A stretch of 64,000 nucleotides of DNA from the NCBI GenBank assembly GCA_052032225.1, contig JBPEWY010000005.1, positions 7,391 through 71,390 of the forward strand, in the 5' to 3' direction. Of this stretch, positions 1 to 10,043 are shown one piece after another. Source of the DNA: JBPEWY01 sp052032225 (GTDB lineage: Bacteria; Bacteroidota; Bacteroidia; Flavobacteriales; Flavobacteriaceae). Under the pieces are notes generated by a model. The model saw only the letters and a program-made list of their open reading frames with translations. It ran no database searches and was not told the origin of the DNA. The translations under genes and the position numbers were made by a program. Position 1 is the first letter of the stretch. Every line of letters starts with the position of its first letter.

Positions 1-2
1 AA

Positions 3-2030
3 ACAATAGAAACATTATCTGGTGTTGCACCAACACTCGAAAAATCCGGAATAGCAGTATCAAATACCGAAAATAACCAAGAGATAGTTAAGCTTTTATT
101 AGCCGAATTTGATAGGGTTAAAATGGATTTAGACCCTTATAATTGGGAAGTTATTGTTGGTTGGGAACAAAAAGTAAATCGCTATAAAGAACCAATTTAT
201 AGCTTTACTGTTAGAGATAAAGAAGTTAAAGTACAAACTCATACTGAGTCTTTAGCACACACACAAATTCCTAAAGTTGCGCTGCCTAAGTTTAAGGCTT
301 GGGGAGATATTTTAAGATGGAATTTACAAGAAAATGTTCCGGGAGAATTCCCATATACAGCAGGATTATACCCGTTTAAACGTACACAAGAAGACCCAAC
401 AAGAATGTTTGCCGGAGAGGGTGGACCCGAGCGTACCAACAGACGTTTTCATTATGTAAGCTTGGGAATGCCTGCAAAAAGACTTTCTACAGCTTTTGAT
501 AGTGTTACACTTTATGGAAACGATCCGGACAAAAGACCGGATATTTACGGAAAAATTGGTAATGCAGGAGTATCTATTTGTTGTTTAGACGATGCAAAAA
601 AACTGTACTCCGGTTTTAACCTGGCAGACCCGATGACATCGGTAAGTATGACCATAAATGGACCGGCTCCCATGTTGTTAGGCTTCTTCATGAATGCAGC
701 AATAGATCAGCAGTGTGAAATCTACATTAAAGAGAATGGCTTAGAAGAAGAGGTAGAAGCAAAAATCAACAAAATATACCAAGAGAAAGGAGTACCAAGA
801 CCAAAATATAACGGCGAGCTACCCGAAGGAAACAATGGGTTGGGATTAATGCTTTTAGGTGTTACCGGAGATCAAGTTTTACCAAAAGATGTTTACGAGA
901 ATATTAAAGCAAAAACCTTATCGCAAGTTAGAGGTACTGTACAAGCCGATATTTTAAAAGAAGATCAGGCACAAAACACCTGTATTTTCTCAACAGAATT
1001 TGCATTGCGTTTAATGGGCGATGTACAGGAATATTTTATAGGCCATAATATTCGTAATTTCTACTCGGTTTCTATTTCCGGATACCACATAGCAGAAGCC
1101 GGAGCAAACCCTATAACCCAATTGGCATTTACTCTAGCTAATGGGTTTACTTATGTAGAATACTATCTCTCTAGAGGAATGGACATAAATAAATTTGGTC
1201 CAAACCTCTCGTTCTTCTTCTCAAATGGTATAGATCCGGAGTATGCTGTAATTGGTAGGGTAGCAAGAAGAATTTGGGCAAAAGCATTAAAACACAAATA
1301 TGGTGCTAACCCGAGAGCACAAATGCTAAAATACCATATACAAACTTCGGGTAGAAGCTTGCATGCTCAAGAGATAGATTTTAATGATATTAGAACAACT
1401 TTACAGGCGCTGTATGCTATTTATGATAACTGTAATTCGTTGCATACCAATGCATACGATGAGGCAATTACAACACCAACAGAAGAGTCTGTTAGGAGAG
1501 CAATGGCTATACAATTAATAATTAATAAAGAGCTTGGGTTGGCTAAAAATGAAAATCCATTACAAGGCTCGTTTATAATAGAAGAATTAACAGATTTGGT
1601 AGAAGAAGCTGTTTTAGCTGAATTTGATAGAATTACCGAGCGTGGAGGTGTGCTTGGTGCTATGGAAACCATGTACCAACGTAGTAAAATACAAGAAGAA
1701 AGTTTATACTACGAAACGCTAAAACACAATGGTGATTTGCCAATAATTGGAGTTAATACTTTCTTGAGCTCTAAAGGTTCGCCAACTATAATTCCGGCAG
1801 AAGTTATTAGAGCTACAGAAGAAGAAAAGCAACAACAAATTTCAACACTGGAAAATCTACATAAAGCCAATGCTAAAGCTAGTGAAGAAGCATTGCAAAA
1901 GGTAAAGCAAGCTGCTATTAATAACAAAAATATGTTTGAGCAGATTATGGAAGCTACTAAAGTTTGCTCATTAGGTCAAATTACTAATGCGCTTTTTGAA
2001 GTTGGCGGACAGTATAGAAGAAATATGTAG
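3..2030 (+). CDS. icmF: Fused isobutyryl-CoA mutase (IcmF), mutase domain, 5' truncated by window edge
   Basis: Adenosylcobalamin-dependent acyl-CoA mutase that rearranges branched and linear acyl-CoAs (isobutyryl/n-butyryl-CoA type). The frame is open from base 3, so the ATG at 123 is internal. What remains is the end of the linker and the whole TIM-barrel mutase domain. The YPFKR, DPTRMFAGEG and AFDSVTLYG blocks and HIQTSGRSLHAQEI are IcmF-like. Classical methylmalonyl-CoA mutase would have the YPTMYxxRPWTIRQYAG pattern at the first of these. In IcmF the N-terminal B12-binding and MeaB-like G-protein domains lie upstream; they are outside the window. The protein ends in GGQYRRNM, the normal family C-terminus. 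Substrate preference is inferred from the family, and a methylmalonyl-CoA role is possible. Confidence 0.9.
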   Translation, partial: TIETLSGVAPTLEKSGIAVSNTENNQEIVKLLLAEFDRVKMDLDPYNWEVIVGWEQKVNRYKEPIYSFTVRDKEVKVQTHTESLAHTQIPKVALPKFKAWGDILRWNLQENVPGEFPYTAGLYPFKRTQEDPTRMFAGEGGPERTNRRFHYVSLGMPAKRLSTAFDSVTLYGNDPDKRPDIYGKIGNAGVSICCLDDAKKLYSGFNLADPMTSVSMTINGPAPMLLGFFMNAAIDQQCEIYIKENGLEEEVEAKINKIYQEKGVPRPKYNGELPEGNNGLGLMLLGVTGDQVLPKDVYENIKAKTLSQVRGTVQADILKEDQAQNTCIFSTEFALRLMGDVQEYFIGHNIRNFYSVSISGYHIAEAGANPITQLAFTLANGFTYVEYYLSRGMDINKFGPNLSFFFSNGIDPEYAVIGRVARRIWAKALKHKYGANPRAQMLKYHIQTSGRSLHAQEIDFNDIRTTLQALYAIYDNCNSLHTNAYDEAITTPTEESVRRAMAIQLIINKELGLAKNENPLQGSFIIEELTDLVEEAVLAEFDRITERGGVLGAMETMYQRSKIQEESLYYETLKHNGDLPIIGVNTFLSSKGSPTIIPAEVIRATEEEKQQQISTLENLHKANAKASEEALQKVKQAAINNKNMFEQIMEATKVCSLGQITNALFEVGGQYRRNM

Positions 2031-2054
2031 TACTTAATAGCAACTTAGTCAAAT

Positions 2055-2079
2055 AAAAGCCTCCACATAGGAGGCTTTT
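2055..2079 (+). terminator. Intrinsic terminator of icmF
   Basis: A perfect 10-bp stem (AAAAGCCTCC / GGAGGCTTTT) with loop ACATA, followed by a T-rich stretch, 24 nt after the icmF stop codon. Confidence 0.9.
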
Positions 2080-2142
2080 TATTTATTAGTAACTTTAAAA
2101 GTTATTATTGGCTTTTGGTGTAATTTTTGAGGTATAAAACGT

Positions 2143-3492
2143 ATGAAAAACCACTATTTTTTACTGTTTATTATTCTATTTGTAGGTAGCGTAACAGCTC
2201 AAAAAAAAAGTACTTCGGTAGAATTTAAAAATCTTATTCCTCATCAAATTTATCAACCAAAACATCTAAAAAACACACATCAATCTGTTTTATTTATTTT
2301 CACTACAGATTCTGTTTTACAGCCTGTTGTTAAAAGGTTTCATAAAATTGCTAATGGGCTTTCTTTTTTGGTGGTAGTAGCGCAAGTAAATGAAACTATT
2401 ACATACGATGAAAATATTCGAAATGTAAGAGCTTTGTTTTCTAAGGTTGATAAACAATATGCGCTAAATTACAATCAGATTTATACTATCGGAATTAAAG
2501 AGGGTGCTAAAGTAGCTACATCTATGGCTTCTATTTATAACAAAGTAAAAGGAGTTATTGCTTGTGGTTCTGCTATGCCATCACTAAAGTATACTCCTAA
2601 AAAAAATACTTTTTCTTTTGTTGCAATTAGCAATGATGAAAACCCCAGATTGTTTGAGATACAGCTTTTATTAGATTACTTAAATTATAGAAAGTTTGAC
2701 ACAGAATTTCACTTGTATGCTGCCCACAACTTACTACCTCCGGAAAAAGTTGTGTATAGAGTATTACAACGCTTTAAAGTTAAAGCAATGAATAAAGGAT
2801 ATATAAAAATAGATTCTCTATTTATTGATAATGCTTACCAACATAATTTAGCTGTTGTAGATACTCTGGTAAACAAAGGAAAGCTGTTAGATGCATACGA
2901 TGAGCTTTCTTATATGATGAATACTTTTAGATTTTACAAGAATATTAAACCGCTTAAGTTACGGCAAAGAGAAATTAAACGTAGAGGCCCTTATAGACTT
3001 CAAAAACAATATATGTCTAATACATTTACAAAAGAAATTGTAATGGCAGAACAATATTTACTGTTTTTACAAGAAGATATGGCTGAAGGAAATTTACAAG
3101 ACTTAGGTTTTTGGGATTATGAAATTAAAGAATTAACTAAGCAAGAAAAGAGCAAGAATGCATTTAATAAAAAAATGGCTATTAGGCTTAAAAACTTAAT
3201 TTTTGAGACCACTAACCATTTACTAAAAACAACAAAAGATACTGTTAAACAAGACACACGTTTGTTTGGAAATATACTGTTAACACTTGTAAAACCTAAT
3301 TATTACAAAGCATACTTAAATAGTATACAGATTGCATGTAATAAAAATGACTATGGTATGGCACTATATTATACAGAGGAGCTCTTTAAAAATGGGTTTA
3401 CAAACTTACAAGCACTTAAAGAAACCGAAGGAACCGCCTTATTAAGAATAATGCCCGAGTTTAAAGAGATAGTTAATAAGTATCTAAAATAG
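2143..3492 (+). CDS. Secreted alpha/beta-hydrolase-like protein with altered nucleophile elbow
   Basis: The 449-aa product starts with a clear signal peptide ending VTAQ near residue 20. Residues about 45-230 follow an alpha/beta-hydrolase (esterase-like) layout and the C-terminal half is helical and TPR-like. It has the same architecture as the gene immediately downstream (3560-4951). Where that neighbour has G-F-S-G-G, this protein reads G117-I-K119-E-G121, so the expected nucleophilic Ser is a Lys. The His region (AAHNLLPP) is still present. It is probably a non-catalytic paralogue or binding protein. No specific function can be assigned. Both genes are more A/T-rich than the flanking metabolic genes. 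Confidence 0.6.
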   Translation: MKNHYFLLFIILFVGSVTAQKKSTSVEFKNLIPHQIYQPKHLKNTHQSVLFIFTTDSVLQPVVKRFHKIANGLSFLVVVAQVNETITYDENIRNVRALFSKVDKQYALNYNQIYTIGIKEGAKVATSMASIYNKVKGVIACGSAMPSLKYTPKKNTFSFVAISNDENPRLFEIQLLLDYLNYRKFDTEFHLYAAHNLLPPEKVVYRVLQRFKVKAMNKGYIKIDSLFIDNAYQHNLAVVDTLVNKGKLLDAYDELSYMMNTFRFYKNIKPLKLRQREIKRRGPYRLQKQYMSNTFTKEIVMAEQYLLFLQEDMAEGNLQDLGFWDYEIKELTKQEKSKNAFNKKMAIRLKNLIFETTNHLLKTTKDTVKQDTRLFGNILLTLVKPNYYKAYLNSIQIACNKNDYGMALYYTEELFKNGFTNLQALKETEGTALLRIMPEFKEIVNKYLK

Positions 3493-3559
3493 ATATAGTT
3501 TAAATTATAATTAACAACTTTTAGAAACACATTTAGTATTTTTATAAAAAGCAAATGGT

Positions 3560-4951
3560 TTGTACAGACTACTTTATGTATTTATTTTTATTCCTATTAT
3601 ATCTTTTTCACAAGATGTTTTTTATAAGGGAAAAGTTATCCCAAAAGTACTAATCTCAGACGCTATTAATGAAAGTTATAGTTTATACCTTCCCACAACT
3701 TTTAACAAAGATTCACTTTCTCCAATACTTTTTATTTTTGATCCTTCTGGAAGTGGAAAAACAGCGATCAACGTTTTTAAAGAAACTTCAGAAAAATTCG
3801 GATTAATTTTAATCGCATCTAATGATGCAAAAAATGGACCTTACGATAAAAACTTTGAAATAGCCAACAGGCTGTTTGAGTCGGTGTTTTCGACTTTTAA
3901 AGTTAATGACAAGGAAAAGTACCTTGCAGGATTTTCTGGAGGCTCTAGGATGGCATCTGCTATTGCATGCTTAACAAATAGTTTTTATGGGGTGATAGGT
4001 TGTGGAGCATCTTTTGAATCTAAAATAAAAGACTTCACTCCAAATCACACATCAAATTTTAAATATGTAGGTGTTGTTGGGGATGAAGATATGAATTACC
4101 AAGAAATGTATAATGCAAAATTTTATTTAGATAAACATGAAATAGATAATACTCTTATAACTTTTTCTGGAGGTCATCAATGGCCATCAAGTAAAGAAAT
4201 TGACCAGGCGTTTATTTGGTTCAAAATAAATCGAATAGTAGATGATTCTTCTTTATTTGAAATGGATTTTGTTTTAAAGACATACAAAGATGCTATCAAA
4301 AGAATAAATACAGAGATTAAGAATAATAATTTAGTTGAAGCTATTTTTCAATTAAAACAGGTTAATAAAATTTATTCTAAAATTATAAATACAGATTCTT
4401 TAAATACTAAAATTAAAAACATAGAGAAAACAAGTGATTATGAAGAACAAAATAAAAAAGTAAAATATATTGTAGAAATAGAAAACACTTTAGTAGAGAG
4501 CTTCATAAACAAATTTAATATTGAAGTTTTATTGGCAGATAGCGAGGATAACTTTAGATGGTGGACAGATGAGTTAAAAAAATTAGATGAAAAATATCTA
4601 AACAACTCAAATACTTTATTTAACAAAATGGCTAAGAGAATAAGGTATAGGCTTTATGCACTAGCAATAGAAACATCTTTTTCTTATAGCTTAATTAATG
4701 ATAAAAAAAGGGCTTTATACTGTGATAAATTGCTAGTAATACAATTTCCAAAGAAAGCCTACCCTTATTTTAGAATAGCAAAACGATATGCAGAATTAAA
4801 AAATCACAAATTAATGTATTATAATCTTGAAAAAGCGTTAGAGTTGGGAATTAGTGTAAAAAAAATAAAATCTGATGTTGTTTTTAATGAATATCACAAA
4901 AAAGCGAGGTTTAAAAAATTAATTGAAAATTATAATGAATTCTCCCAATAA
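3560..4951 (+). CDS. Secreted alpha/beta-hydrolase-like protein with TPR-like C-terminus
   Basis: A 463-aa protein with a hydrophobic signal peptide ending SFSQ. The start is taken as TTG at 3560, because the in-frame stop at 3545 leaves no upstream ATG and the signal peptide begins directly there. An ATG at 3555 is in another frame. A full catalytic triad is visible: nucleophile elbow G124-F-S126-G-G128, an Asp near 175 (VVGDED) and His206 in SGGHQWP. It resembles secreted esterase/dienelactone-hydrolase-like proteins. Residues about 235-463 are helical with TPR-like repeats. It lies 67 bp after its paralogue and overlaps the convergent gene by 22 bp. Substrate unknown. Confidence 0.65.
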   Translation: MYRLLYVFIFIPIISFSQDVFYKGKVIPKVLISDAINESYSLYLPTTFNKDSLSPILFIFDPSGSGKTAINVFKETSEKFGLILIASNDAKNGPYDKNFEIANRLFESVFSTFKVNDKEKYLAGFSGGSRMASAIACLTNSFYGVIGCGASFESKIKDFTPNHTSNFKYVGVVGDEDMNYQEMYNAKFYLDKHEIDNTLITFSGGHQWPSSKEIDQAFIWFKINRIVDDSSLFEMDFVLKTYKDAIKRINTEIKNNNLVEAIFQLKQVNKIYSKIINTDSLNTKIKNIEKTSDYEEQNKKVKYIVEIENTLVESFINKFNIEVLLADSEDNFRWWTDELKKLDEKYLNNSNTLFNKMAKRIRYRLYALAIETSFSYSLINDKKRALYCDKLLVIQFPKKAYPYFRIAKRYAELKNHKLMYYNLEKALELGISVKKIKSDVVFNEYHKKARFKKLIENYNEFSQ

Positions 4952-5343
4952 GAACGCTCTTTAGAAAAATCAGATATTTCTTTTCTTAAAACTGCAATAT
5001 ACTCTTTAGATTGTTGATAGTTTTGTTCTAAATAATCACAATAAGTATTAAGCTTATTACTTATTTGTTTGAGAGCTTTTAACCGTCTTTTTTTTATTTT
5101 TTTACTATAGGATGTAGTAACTAAAGCAATTTTTGGAGCTAAACTCATAGCGTCCATAACCAAATTAATAGCATACCTGTCGGTTTTATTTTTAGATCTG
5201 TGCATTGCTAAAACCGATTTATTATCTGAAATAAAGGCTGCCAAGGCTCTACTTAATTTAAAAACAGAAATAGCCTTTTGGTACACTTTTAATTGGTGTA
5301 CGTTGTTATACTCAGGACTATATGAATAATCTGAAGTCATCAT
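4930..5343 (-). CDS. Small all-helical protein, possibly four-helix-bundle family
   Basis: A 137-aa cytoplasmic protein, rich in Lys and predicted to be wholly helical. The HQLKVYQKAISVFKL segment resembles the opening of the four-helix-bundle (23S rRNA IVS-like) proteins common in Bacteroidetes, and the length fits, but the rest of the match is weak. It begins with two Met codons. Its 3' end overlaps the 3' end of the upstream hydrolase-like gene by 22 bp, so the two are convergent. I would call it hypothetical with a tentative family link. Confidence 0.5.
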   Translation of the reverse strand: MMTSDYSYSPEYNNVHQLKVYQKAISVFKLSRALAAFISDNKSVLAMHRSKNKTDRYAINLVMDAMSLAPKIALVTTSYSKKIKKRRLKALKQISNKLNTYCDYLEQNYQQSKEYIAVLRKEISDFSKERSYWENSL

Positions 5344-5455
5344 TGCTTTTTCTAATACAAAATTACGAGTAGAAAAACCGATAACGCTTTTAAATATAAA
5401 GTAAAATGCATATTTTAGTTTAAAATATAGGTTAAAAAGTGTTAATTAATTTTAA

Positions 5456-5896
5456 ATGATAAAAGATAAGATAGACTGGCAGATTTTAAAAGAGTTGCAA
5501 TTAAATGCAAGACTTACCAATGCAGAGATTGGCAGAAGAGTAGGGCTTACTTCGCCTGCAGTTTCAGAACGAATAAAAAAACTTGAAGATAGTGGTATTA
5601 TAAAAGGATATTCTGCTACTGTTTCATATTACGACATTGGCTATCAACTTAAAGCAATAATTACTTTAAGGGCATTTATGGGGAGACTAAAGCCTTTTTT
5701 AGAAATGGTTAAAAACTTAGAAGAGGTTATAAACTGCTATCGTGTAACCGGCAACGAAAATATTGTACTTGAGGTTGTTTTAAAAAATCAAAAACATTTA
5801 GAGCAATTTATAGATAAATTAATAACTTATGGAGAGACAAAAACACAAATTGTACTTTCTCAGGTTGTAGAAAATAAACCAATTAACAAACTGTGA
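5456..5896 (+). CDS. Lrp/AsnC family transcriptional regulator
   Basis: At 146 aa it is typical of the family. The N-terminal winged helix-turn-helix covers residues about 5-55 (NAEIGRRVGLTSPAVSERIKKLEDSG, in two parts) and a RAM ligand-binding domain covers about 65-140. Lrp/AsnC proteins sense amino acids and control amino-acid metabolism and transport genes. It is the last plus-strand gene before a long minus-strand operon whose last gene ends 4 bp away, so it is not co-transcribed with it. The target genes and effector cannot be read from the sequence. The start is the ATG at 5456. Confidence 0.88.
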   Translation: MIKDKIDWQILKELQLNARLTNAEIGRRVGLTSPAVSERIKKLEDSGIIKGYSATVSYYDIGYQLKAIITLRAFMGRLKPFLEMVKNLEEVINCYRVTGNENIVLEVVLKNQKHLEQFIDKLITYGETKTQIVLSQVVENKPINKL

Positions 5897-5899
5897 AAT

Positions 5900-7459
5900 T
5901 TATTGTTTCCCGGGTTGTTTTAGTTTCCAATTGTTTTTTGCTTTTTCTGCATTTACCATAGCTTTAACTTCAGATAAAAGTTTTTTAGCATCGTAAATAA
6001 TACCGTCTTTTATAGTATATTTTACTCCACCAACTCTAACTATTTGGTTTGTCTCTGTAAGTTTAATAGCTCCGGTACCGTAAAGCGATTTTAAATTCTC
6101 TAACGGATTTACTTCTACAATAACAAAATCAGCCAATTTTCCTACTTGTACACTTCCTATTTTATGATCCCAACCCAGCGCTTCTGCTCCATTTAAAGTA
6201 GCTGCTCTTATTACTTCTAAAGGATGAAAACCTGCTTCGCGTAACAATTCTAACTCTCTAACGTAAGAAAAGCCATAAAGTTGGTAAATAAATCCGGAAT
6301 CTGATCCTACGGTAACTCTACCTCCTCTGTTTTTATATTCGTTTACAAAGGTCATCCATAGCTTATAATTGTTTTTCCAGGCAACTTCTTGTTCTGTACC
6401 CCAATAGTGCCAATAGCTGCCATGTGATATTTTACTTGGCTCATAAAATTTCCATAAAGACGGTAAGGTGTATTCTTCATGCCACTCTGCTCTACGGGCT
6501 CTATGTAAATCTCTACTTGCTTCGTAAATATTAAAGGTTGGGTCTAAAGTAAAATCTAATGCTAAAAGCTCATTCATTACATTGTTCCAATGTTCAGAGT
6601 AAGGTACTGCAGCTTGTTCCCAAAGTTTACCGGCTTCTTCAAATCTATGTTGTTCGTTTTGGTAATTGTAGTTTAATGGGTAATGCTGCACGGTTTTGTC
6701 ATTAAAGAGCGCTTCGGGAAGTCCGTACCAATGTTCCATAGTAGTTAAACCTGCTCGTGCAGAATGTAATACGTTCCATCGAGCAACACTTAATTGAGCA
6801 TGGTGACAGGCAGAACGCAACCCTAATTTTTTGTTTTCATCTAAAGCAGCTTTCATAATTTCAGGTTCTGCTCCAAAAAACTTAATTCCGTCTGCTCCCT
6901 TTTTTGCATTTTCTCTAACCCAAGCTCTTGCTTGTTCTGCTGTGCTGATGGGTTTACTACTTCCCTGACCAAAACCGGTATAGGCAAAAATTCTAGGTGC
7001 AACAATTTGGTTGTTGGCACTTTTTTGTTTTAAACTTAGTGTAAAATCTACTCCACGTCCGCTGGGTTCTCTAACCGTGGTGATACCATGTGCCATCCAA
7101 AGTTTAAAAACATATTCGGGTTCTGCACCTTGAGCTATACCACCTATATGACCATGCATATCAATAAAGCCTGGTAAGAGATACATTCCGGAAGCGTCTA
7201 ACTCTTTTCCGCCGGGCTTAAGTTTTGGTCTATTACTGTTTTTAATTTCAACCCCCGGGTAACCAACAACTTGTATGGCTCTAATGGTGTTGTTTTCTAC
7301 AACAATATCTATCGGACCTCTCGGTGGTGAACCATCTCCGTTAATTAAAGTAACACCTCTAATTATTAATTGATTAAACGGACCGTCTCCGGTGTGTTGA
7401 TTTTGACTAATCCCTAAAAAGCAAAAGGAAAGAGTTACTAGTAAAAATATGTTTTTCAT
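5900..7459 (-). CDS. Secreted metal-dependent amidohydrolase
   Basis: A 519-aa protein with a signal peptide ending GISQ, so periplasmic or outer-membrane associated. It is an amidohydrolase-superfamily TIM barrel of the imidazolonepropionase/prolidase-like branch. The first metal-binding HxH is in GFIDMHGHIGG, a HH pair lies in SACHHAQLS, and the catalytic Asp is in VGSDSGF. The C-terminal KLADFVIVEVNPLENL strand block is standard. It is the last gene of the minus-strand series MFS, DJ-1, M14, amidohydrolase, 22 bp after the peptidase. A role in cleaving peptides or N-acyl/cyclic amides released by the peptidase is inference from context. Confidence 0.85.
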   Translation of the reverse strand: MKNIFLLVTLSFCFLGISQNQHTGDGPFNQLIIRGVTLINGDGSPPRGPIDIVVENNTIRAIQVVGYPGVEIKNSNRPKLKPGGKELDASGMYLLPGFIDMHGHIGGIAQGAEPEYVFKLWMAHGITTVREPSGRGVDFTLSLKQKSANNQIVAPRIFAYTGFGQGSSKPISTAEQARAWVRENAKKGADGIKFFGAEPEIMKAALDENKKLGLRSACHHAQLSVARWNVLHSARAGLTTMEHWYGLPEALFNDKTVQHYPLNYNYQNEQHRFEEAGKLWEQAAVPYSEHWNNVMNELLALDFTLDPTFNIYEASRDLHRARRAEWHEEYTLPSLWKFYEPSKISHGSYWHYWGTEQEVAWKNNYKLWMTFVNEYKNRGGRVTVGSDSGFIYQLYGFSYVRELELLREAGFHPLEVIRAATLNGAEALGWDHKIGSVQVGKLADFVIVEVNPLENLKSLYGTGAIKLTETNQIVRVGGVKYTIKDGIIYDAKKLLSEVKAMVNAEKAKNNWKLKQPGKQ

Positions 7460-7481
7460 CTTTATATAATATTGGCAATTA

Positions 7482-9995
7482 TTAAGGTACTCTAATGAGA
7501 TTTCCTAAAAACATTGCATTTAAAAATAGCTTGTTTGTGCCATACCAAGACCCTCTAAAATTAGGATTATCTGCAAATAGAACAACCTTACCAGAACCTA
7601 CTTTAGACACTATAATTGAAGCTGATTTTTTTAACTGATCTATATTTTTAGCAGATATAAAACCATCAATATGCGGACTTTTAGTGTATTGTGCTACGGT
7701 AGCATATGAGTTTTTACTGGGCGCAATAAACACAGTGTTGTTTTTGTAAACCGGTAAAAGTTTAGAGGTATAACCAAAACCAACCGGATGAGAAATATCT
7801 AAATCTACCTGTACAATAGCACCACCCAAACGCTCTCTCCCTAAGTGTTCTGGAGCTTCAACATATGGCAATCTTTTTGTAAGCGTGTCTTTTTCTTTAT
7901 CGTTAATTTTTTCAGAAACAAGCTTGTTTTTTATTGCCCAGTTACATGCGCCTGCAATCGTAATTAACGTGTTACCTTTAGCTACCCAATCTTTAATTTT
8001 ATCTATTTCAGGTTGGTTCAAATCAGCATAACTTCCGGAGACCATAACCAATACATTGTATTTGTCTAATGAGGCTCTTTTAAAAGTGTGAATTTGCATT
8101 TTGGTAATTGGCATATGAACTCTGGTATCTAACAAATGCCAGACTTCTCCAGCTTCGTAAGAGTTAACCCCATTACCAATTAATAAAGCTGCTTTTGGTT
8201 GTTTTAAAACACCAAAGTTTCTACTTCCTAAATCTATTCCGGTGTTGCTAAAACCTGTATTTACAGCGTATAAAGGAGCGTTAAACTTTTGTTGAGCGCT
8301 ATTAATAATATCAAATAATTTGGTTGGCTCTATGGATTGCATACTCACCGGAATTAAAATACTTCCATAACCAAAACTTTTAACTCCTCTGTTTGTATTA
8401 ATGCTGAATGGTTTTAAAGCCGAAGCAACTTTAACTTTATGGTTTTGTAAGTAATTAACAACTGCGTGAGCATTGTAATCGGTCCAATCTAATATGTAAG
8501 CATAATTTGCTTTTGTTACTTTTGGGTAGTTTAAAATATTCTCTGTTGTTGTTATTAAAACATTATCACTATAAGATTTTTGTGGTGTATAAGCTATGTT
8601 ATAAAAATTAGCTAAACTCCAAGCAGAAGCATCATAAAATACACTATCACGGTACGTTTTATAAGTTTCAAATACAGTTTGTACCATTCTTCTTTGTTCT
8701 TGTTGTAACGGTACAAAAAAATCATCTCCTAAATTGTATACTTTAATTTTATGAAGTAATAATTTATCTAAAAAAGCTTTTGCCCTGTTAAAATCAGAAG
8801 TGATAGAAAATTTATAGGCTACAGCTCCAGAAGTTGGTTTTTGTGAAATGGCAGTTTTAAAAAATTTATGTTGATAAGCTCTTAACCTCTCTTTGTTGTC
8901 TACGGCAGCCCGAACGGTTGCTAAGCTAGAGACGTATTGATTTCTAATAGTAAACGGAAAAGAAATGGTGCCGTAATGCGTGTCTTGTAAATGACCTCTC
9001 GAGCTGGCTTGCTCAAACAATAGTGCTAAAGCACCTTGTAAATCCGGGTAAGATGATCCGTAGCCGGGATAAGTACCATCAAAGGCTTCTTTAGTAAAAT
9101 ACAAAGCCCCAATGCTATCTAAATCTTCCACAAAATAATTGGCAAAAATCGAATTTAAATCTTCATAATTTTCTTTTGGCATTAGGGGTTCTTTAGAACC
9201 GATGGGTTTCATAGGTTCAAAAAAGTAATGGCTATTGGTTCCCATTTCATGAAAATCTGTTACAACATTAGGATACCATTCATGATACCATTTTAATTTT
9301 CCTCTACTTTCAGGATTAATAGCAAGTAGCCAATCTCTATTTAAATCAAACCAATAATGATTGGTTCTTCCTCTTGGCCAACCCTCATTATGCTCAGCAT
9401 CTAAAGGATCTGAAACCAACGGATTAGCTTTAAATTGATTAGCCCATTGTGTATGCCTATCTCTGCCGTCAGGATTAATGGTTGGGTCTATAAAAACAAC
9501 AGCGTTTTGCAAGTAAGATAGTATTGCATTGTTATTAGATGCAACTAAAGTATATGCCGTAAGCATAGCAGCCTCTGCACTGGATGGCTCGTTACCGTGA
9601 ACATTATAACCTAATTGAATAAAAATAGGAAGAGCTGAAGCCGATGTAGGCGTTACCGAAGGGTTTGTATAAGCCAAATGCTGCTCTTTTAACGAACTTA
9701 AATTATTTAAATGTTCGGGTAATGTAATGGTTAGCATTACCAAATGCCTGTTTTCGTGGGTTTTGCCGTAAACAGTTATACTTGCTCTGTCTGATAGTTC
9801 TGCAAGTTTGTTAAAATAGGCTACAATTAAATCGTGTCTGGTGTGCTGACTTCCAATCGGGTATCCTAAAAAGGCTTCGGGAGTAGGAATTTGTTGATTG
9901 TAGGGTTCGTATTTCTCTAAGAAATAATCTTGAGCAGTTACAGAGGTTACCAGTGCTAAATGTACTATTAGCACCAGTAGTTTTAAAATTTTCAT
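7482..9995 (-). CDS. Secreted M14-family zinc carboxypeptidase
   Basis: An 837-aa exported metallopeptidase (signal peptide ending VTAQ). The M14 zinc signature HGNEPSSAEAA gives the His and Glu ligands. The third ligand His is probably in VTDFHEMGTNSHYFFEP, and the Arg/Asn substrate-binding block FDLNRDWL lies between. The conserved FEQASSRG follows. The C-terminal third looks like a class I glutamine-amidotransferase-like fold (VLVMVSGSYADL, then an I-KDWVAKGNTL block), as is usual for these long Bacteroidetes M14 proteins. A full-length paralogue lies at 30689-33217. It sits in an operon with a DJ-1-like lipoprotein upstream and an amidohydrolase downstream. Confidence 0.88.
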   Translation of the reverse strand: MKILKLLVLIVHLALVTSVTAQDYFLEKYEPYNQQIPTPEAFLGYPIGSQHTRHDLIVAYFNKLAELSDRASITVYGKTHENRHLVMLTITLPEHLNNLSSLKEQHLAYTNPSVTPTSASALPIFIQLGYNVHGNEPSSAEAAMLTAYTLVASNNNAILSYLQNAVVFIDPTINPDGRDRHTQWANQFKANPLVSDPLDAEHNEGWPRGRTNHYWFDLNRDWLLAINPESRGKLKWYHEWYPNVVTDFHEMGTNSHYFFEPMKPIGSKEPLMPKENYEDLNSIFANYFVEDLDSIGALYFTKEAFDGTYPGYGSSYPDLQGALALLFEQASSRGHLQDTHYGTISFPFTIRNQYVSSLATVRAAVDNKERLRAYQHKFFKTAISQKPTSGAVAYKFSITSDFNRAKAFLDKLLLHKIKVYNLGDDFFVPLQQEQRRMVQTVFETYKTYRDSVFYDASAWSLANFYNIAYTPQKSYSDNVLITTTENILNYPKVTKANYAYILDWTDYNAHAVVNYLQNHKVKVASALKPFSINTNRGVKSFGYGSILIPVSMQSIEPTKLFDIINSAQQKFNAPLYAVNTGFSNTGIDLGSRNFGVLKQPKAALLIGNGVNSYEAGEVWHLLDTRVHMPITKMQIHTFKRASLDKYNVLVMVSGSYADLNQPEIDKIKDWVAKGNTLITIAGACNWAIKNKLVSEKINDKEKDTLTKRLPYVEAPEHLGRERLGGAIVQVDLDISHPVGFGYTSKLLPVYKNNTVFIAPSKNSYATVAQYTKSPHIDGFISAKNIDQLKKSASIIVSKVGSGKVVLFADNPNFRGSWYGTNKLFLNAMFLGNLIRVP

Positions 9996-10043
9996 TTTGG
10001 TTGATTAAAAAGTAATGTGTTATAAATGTAGGTAAATAGTTGA

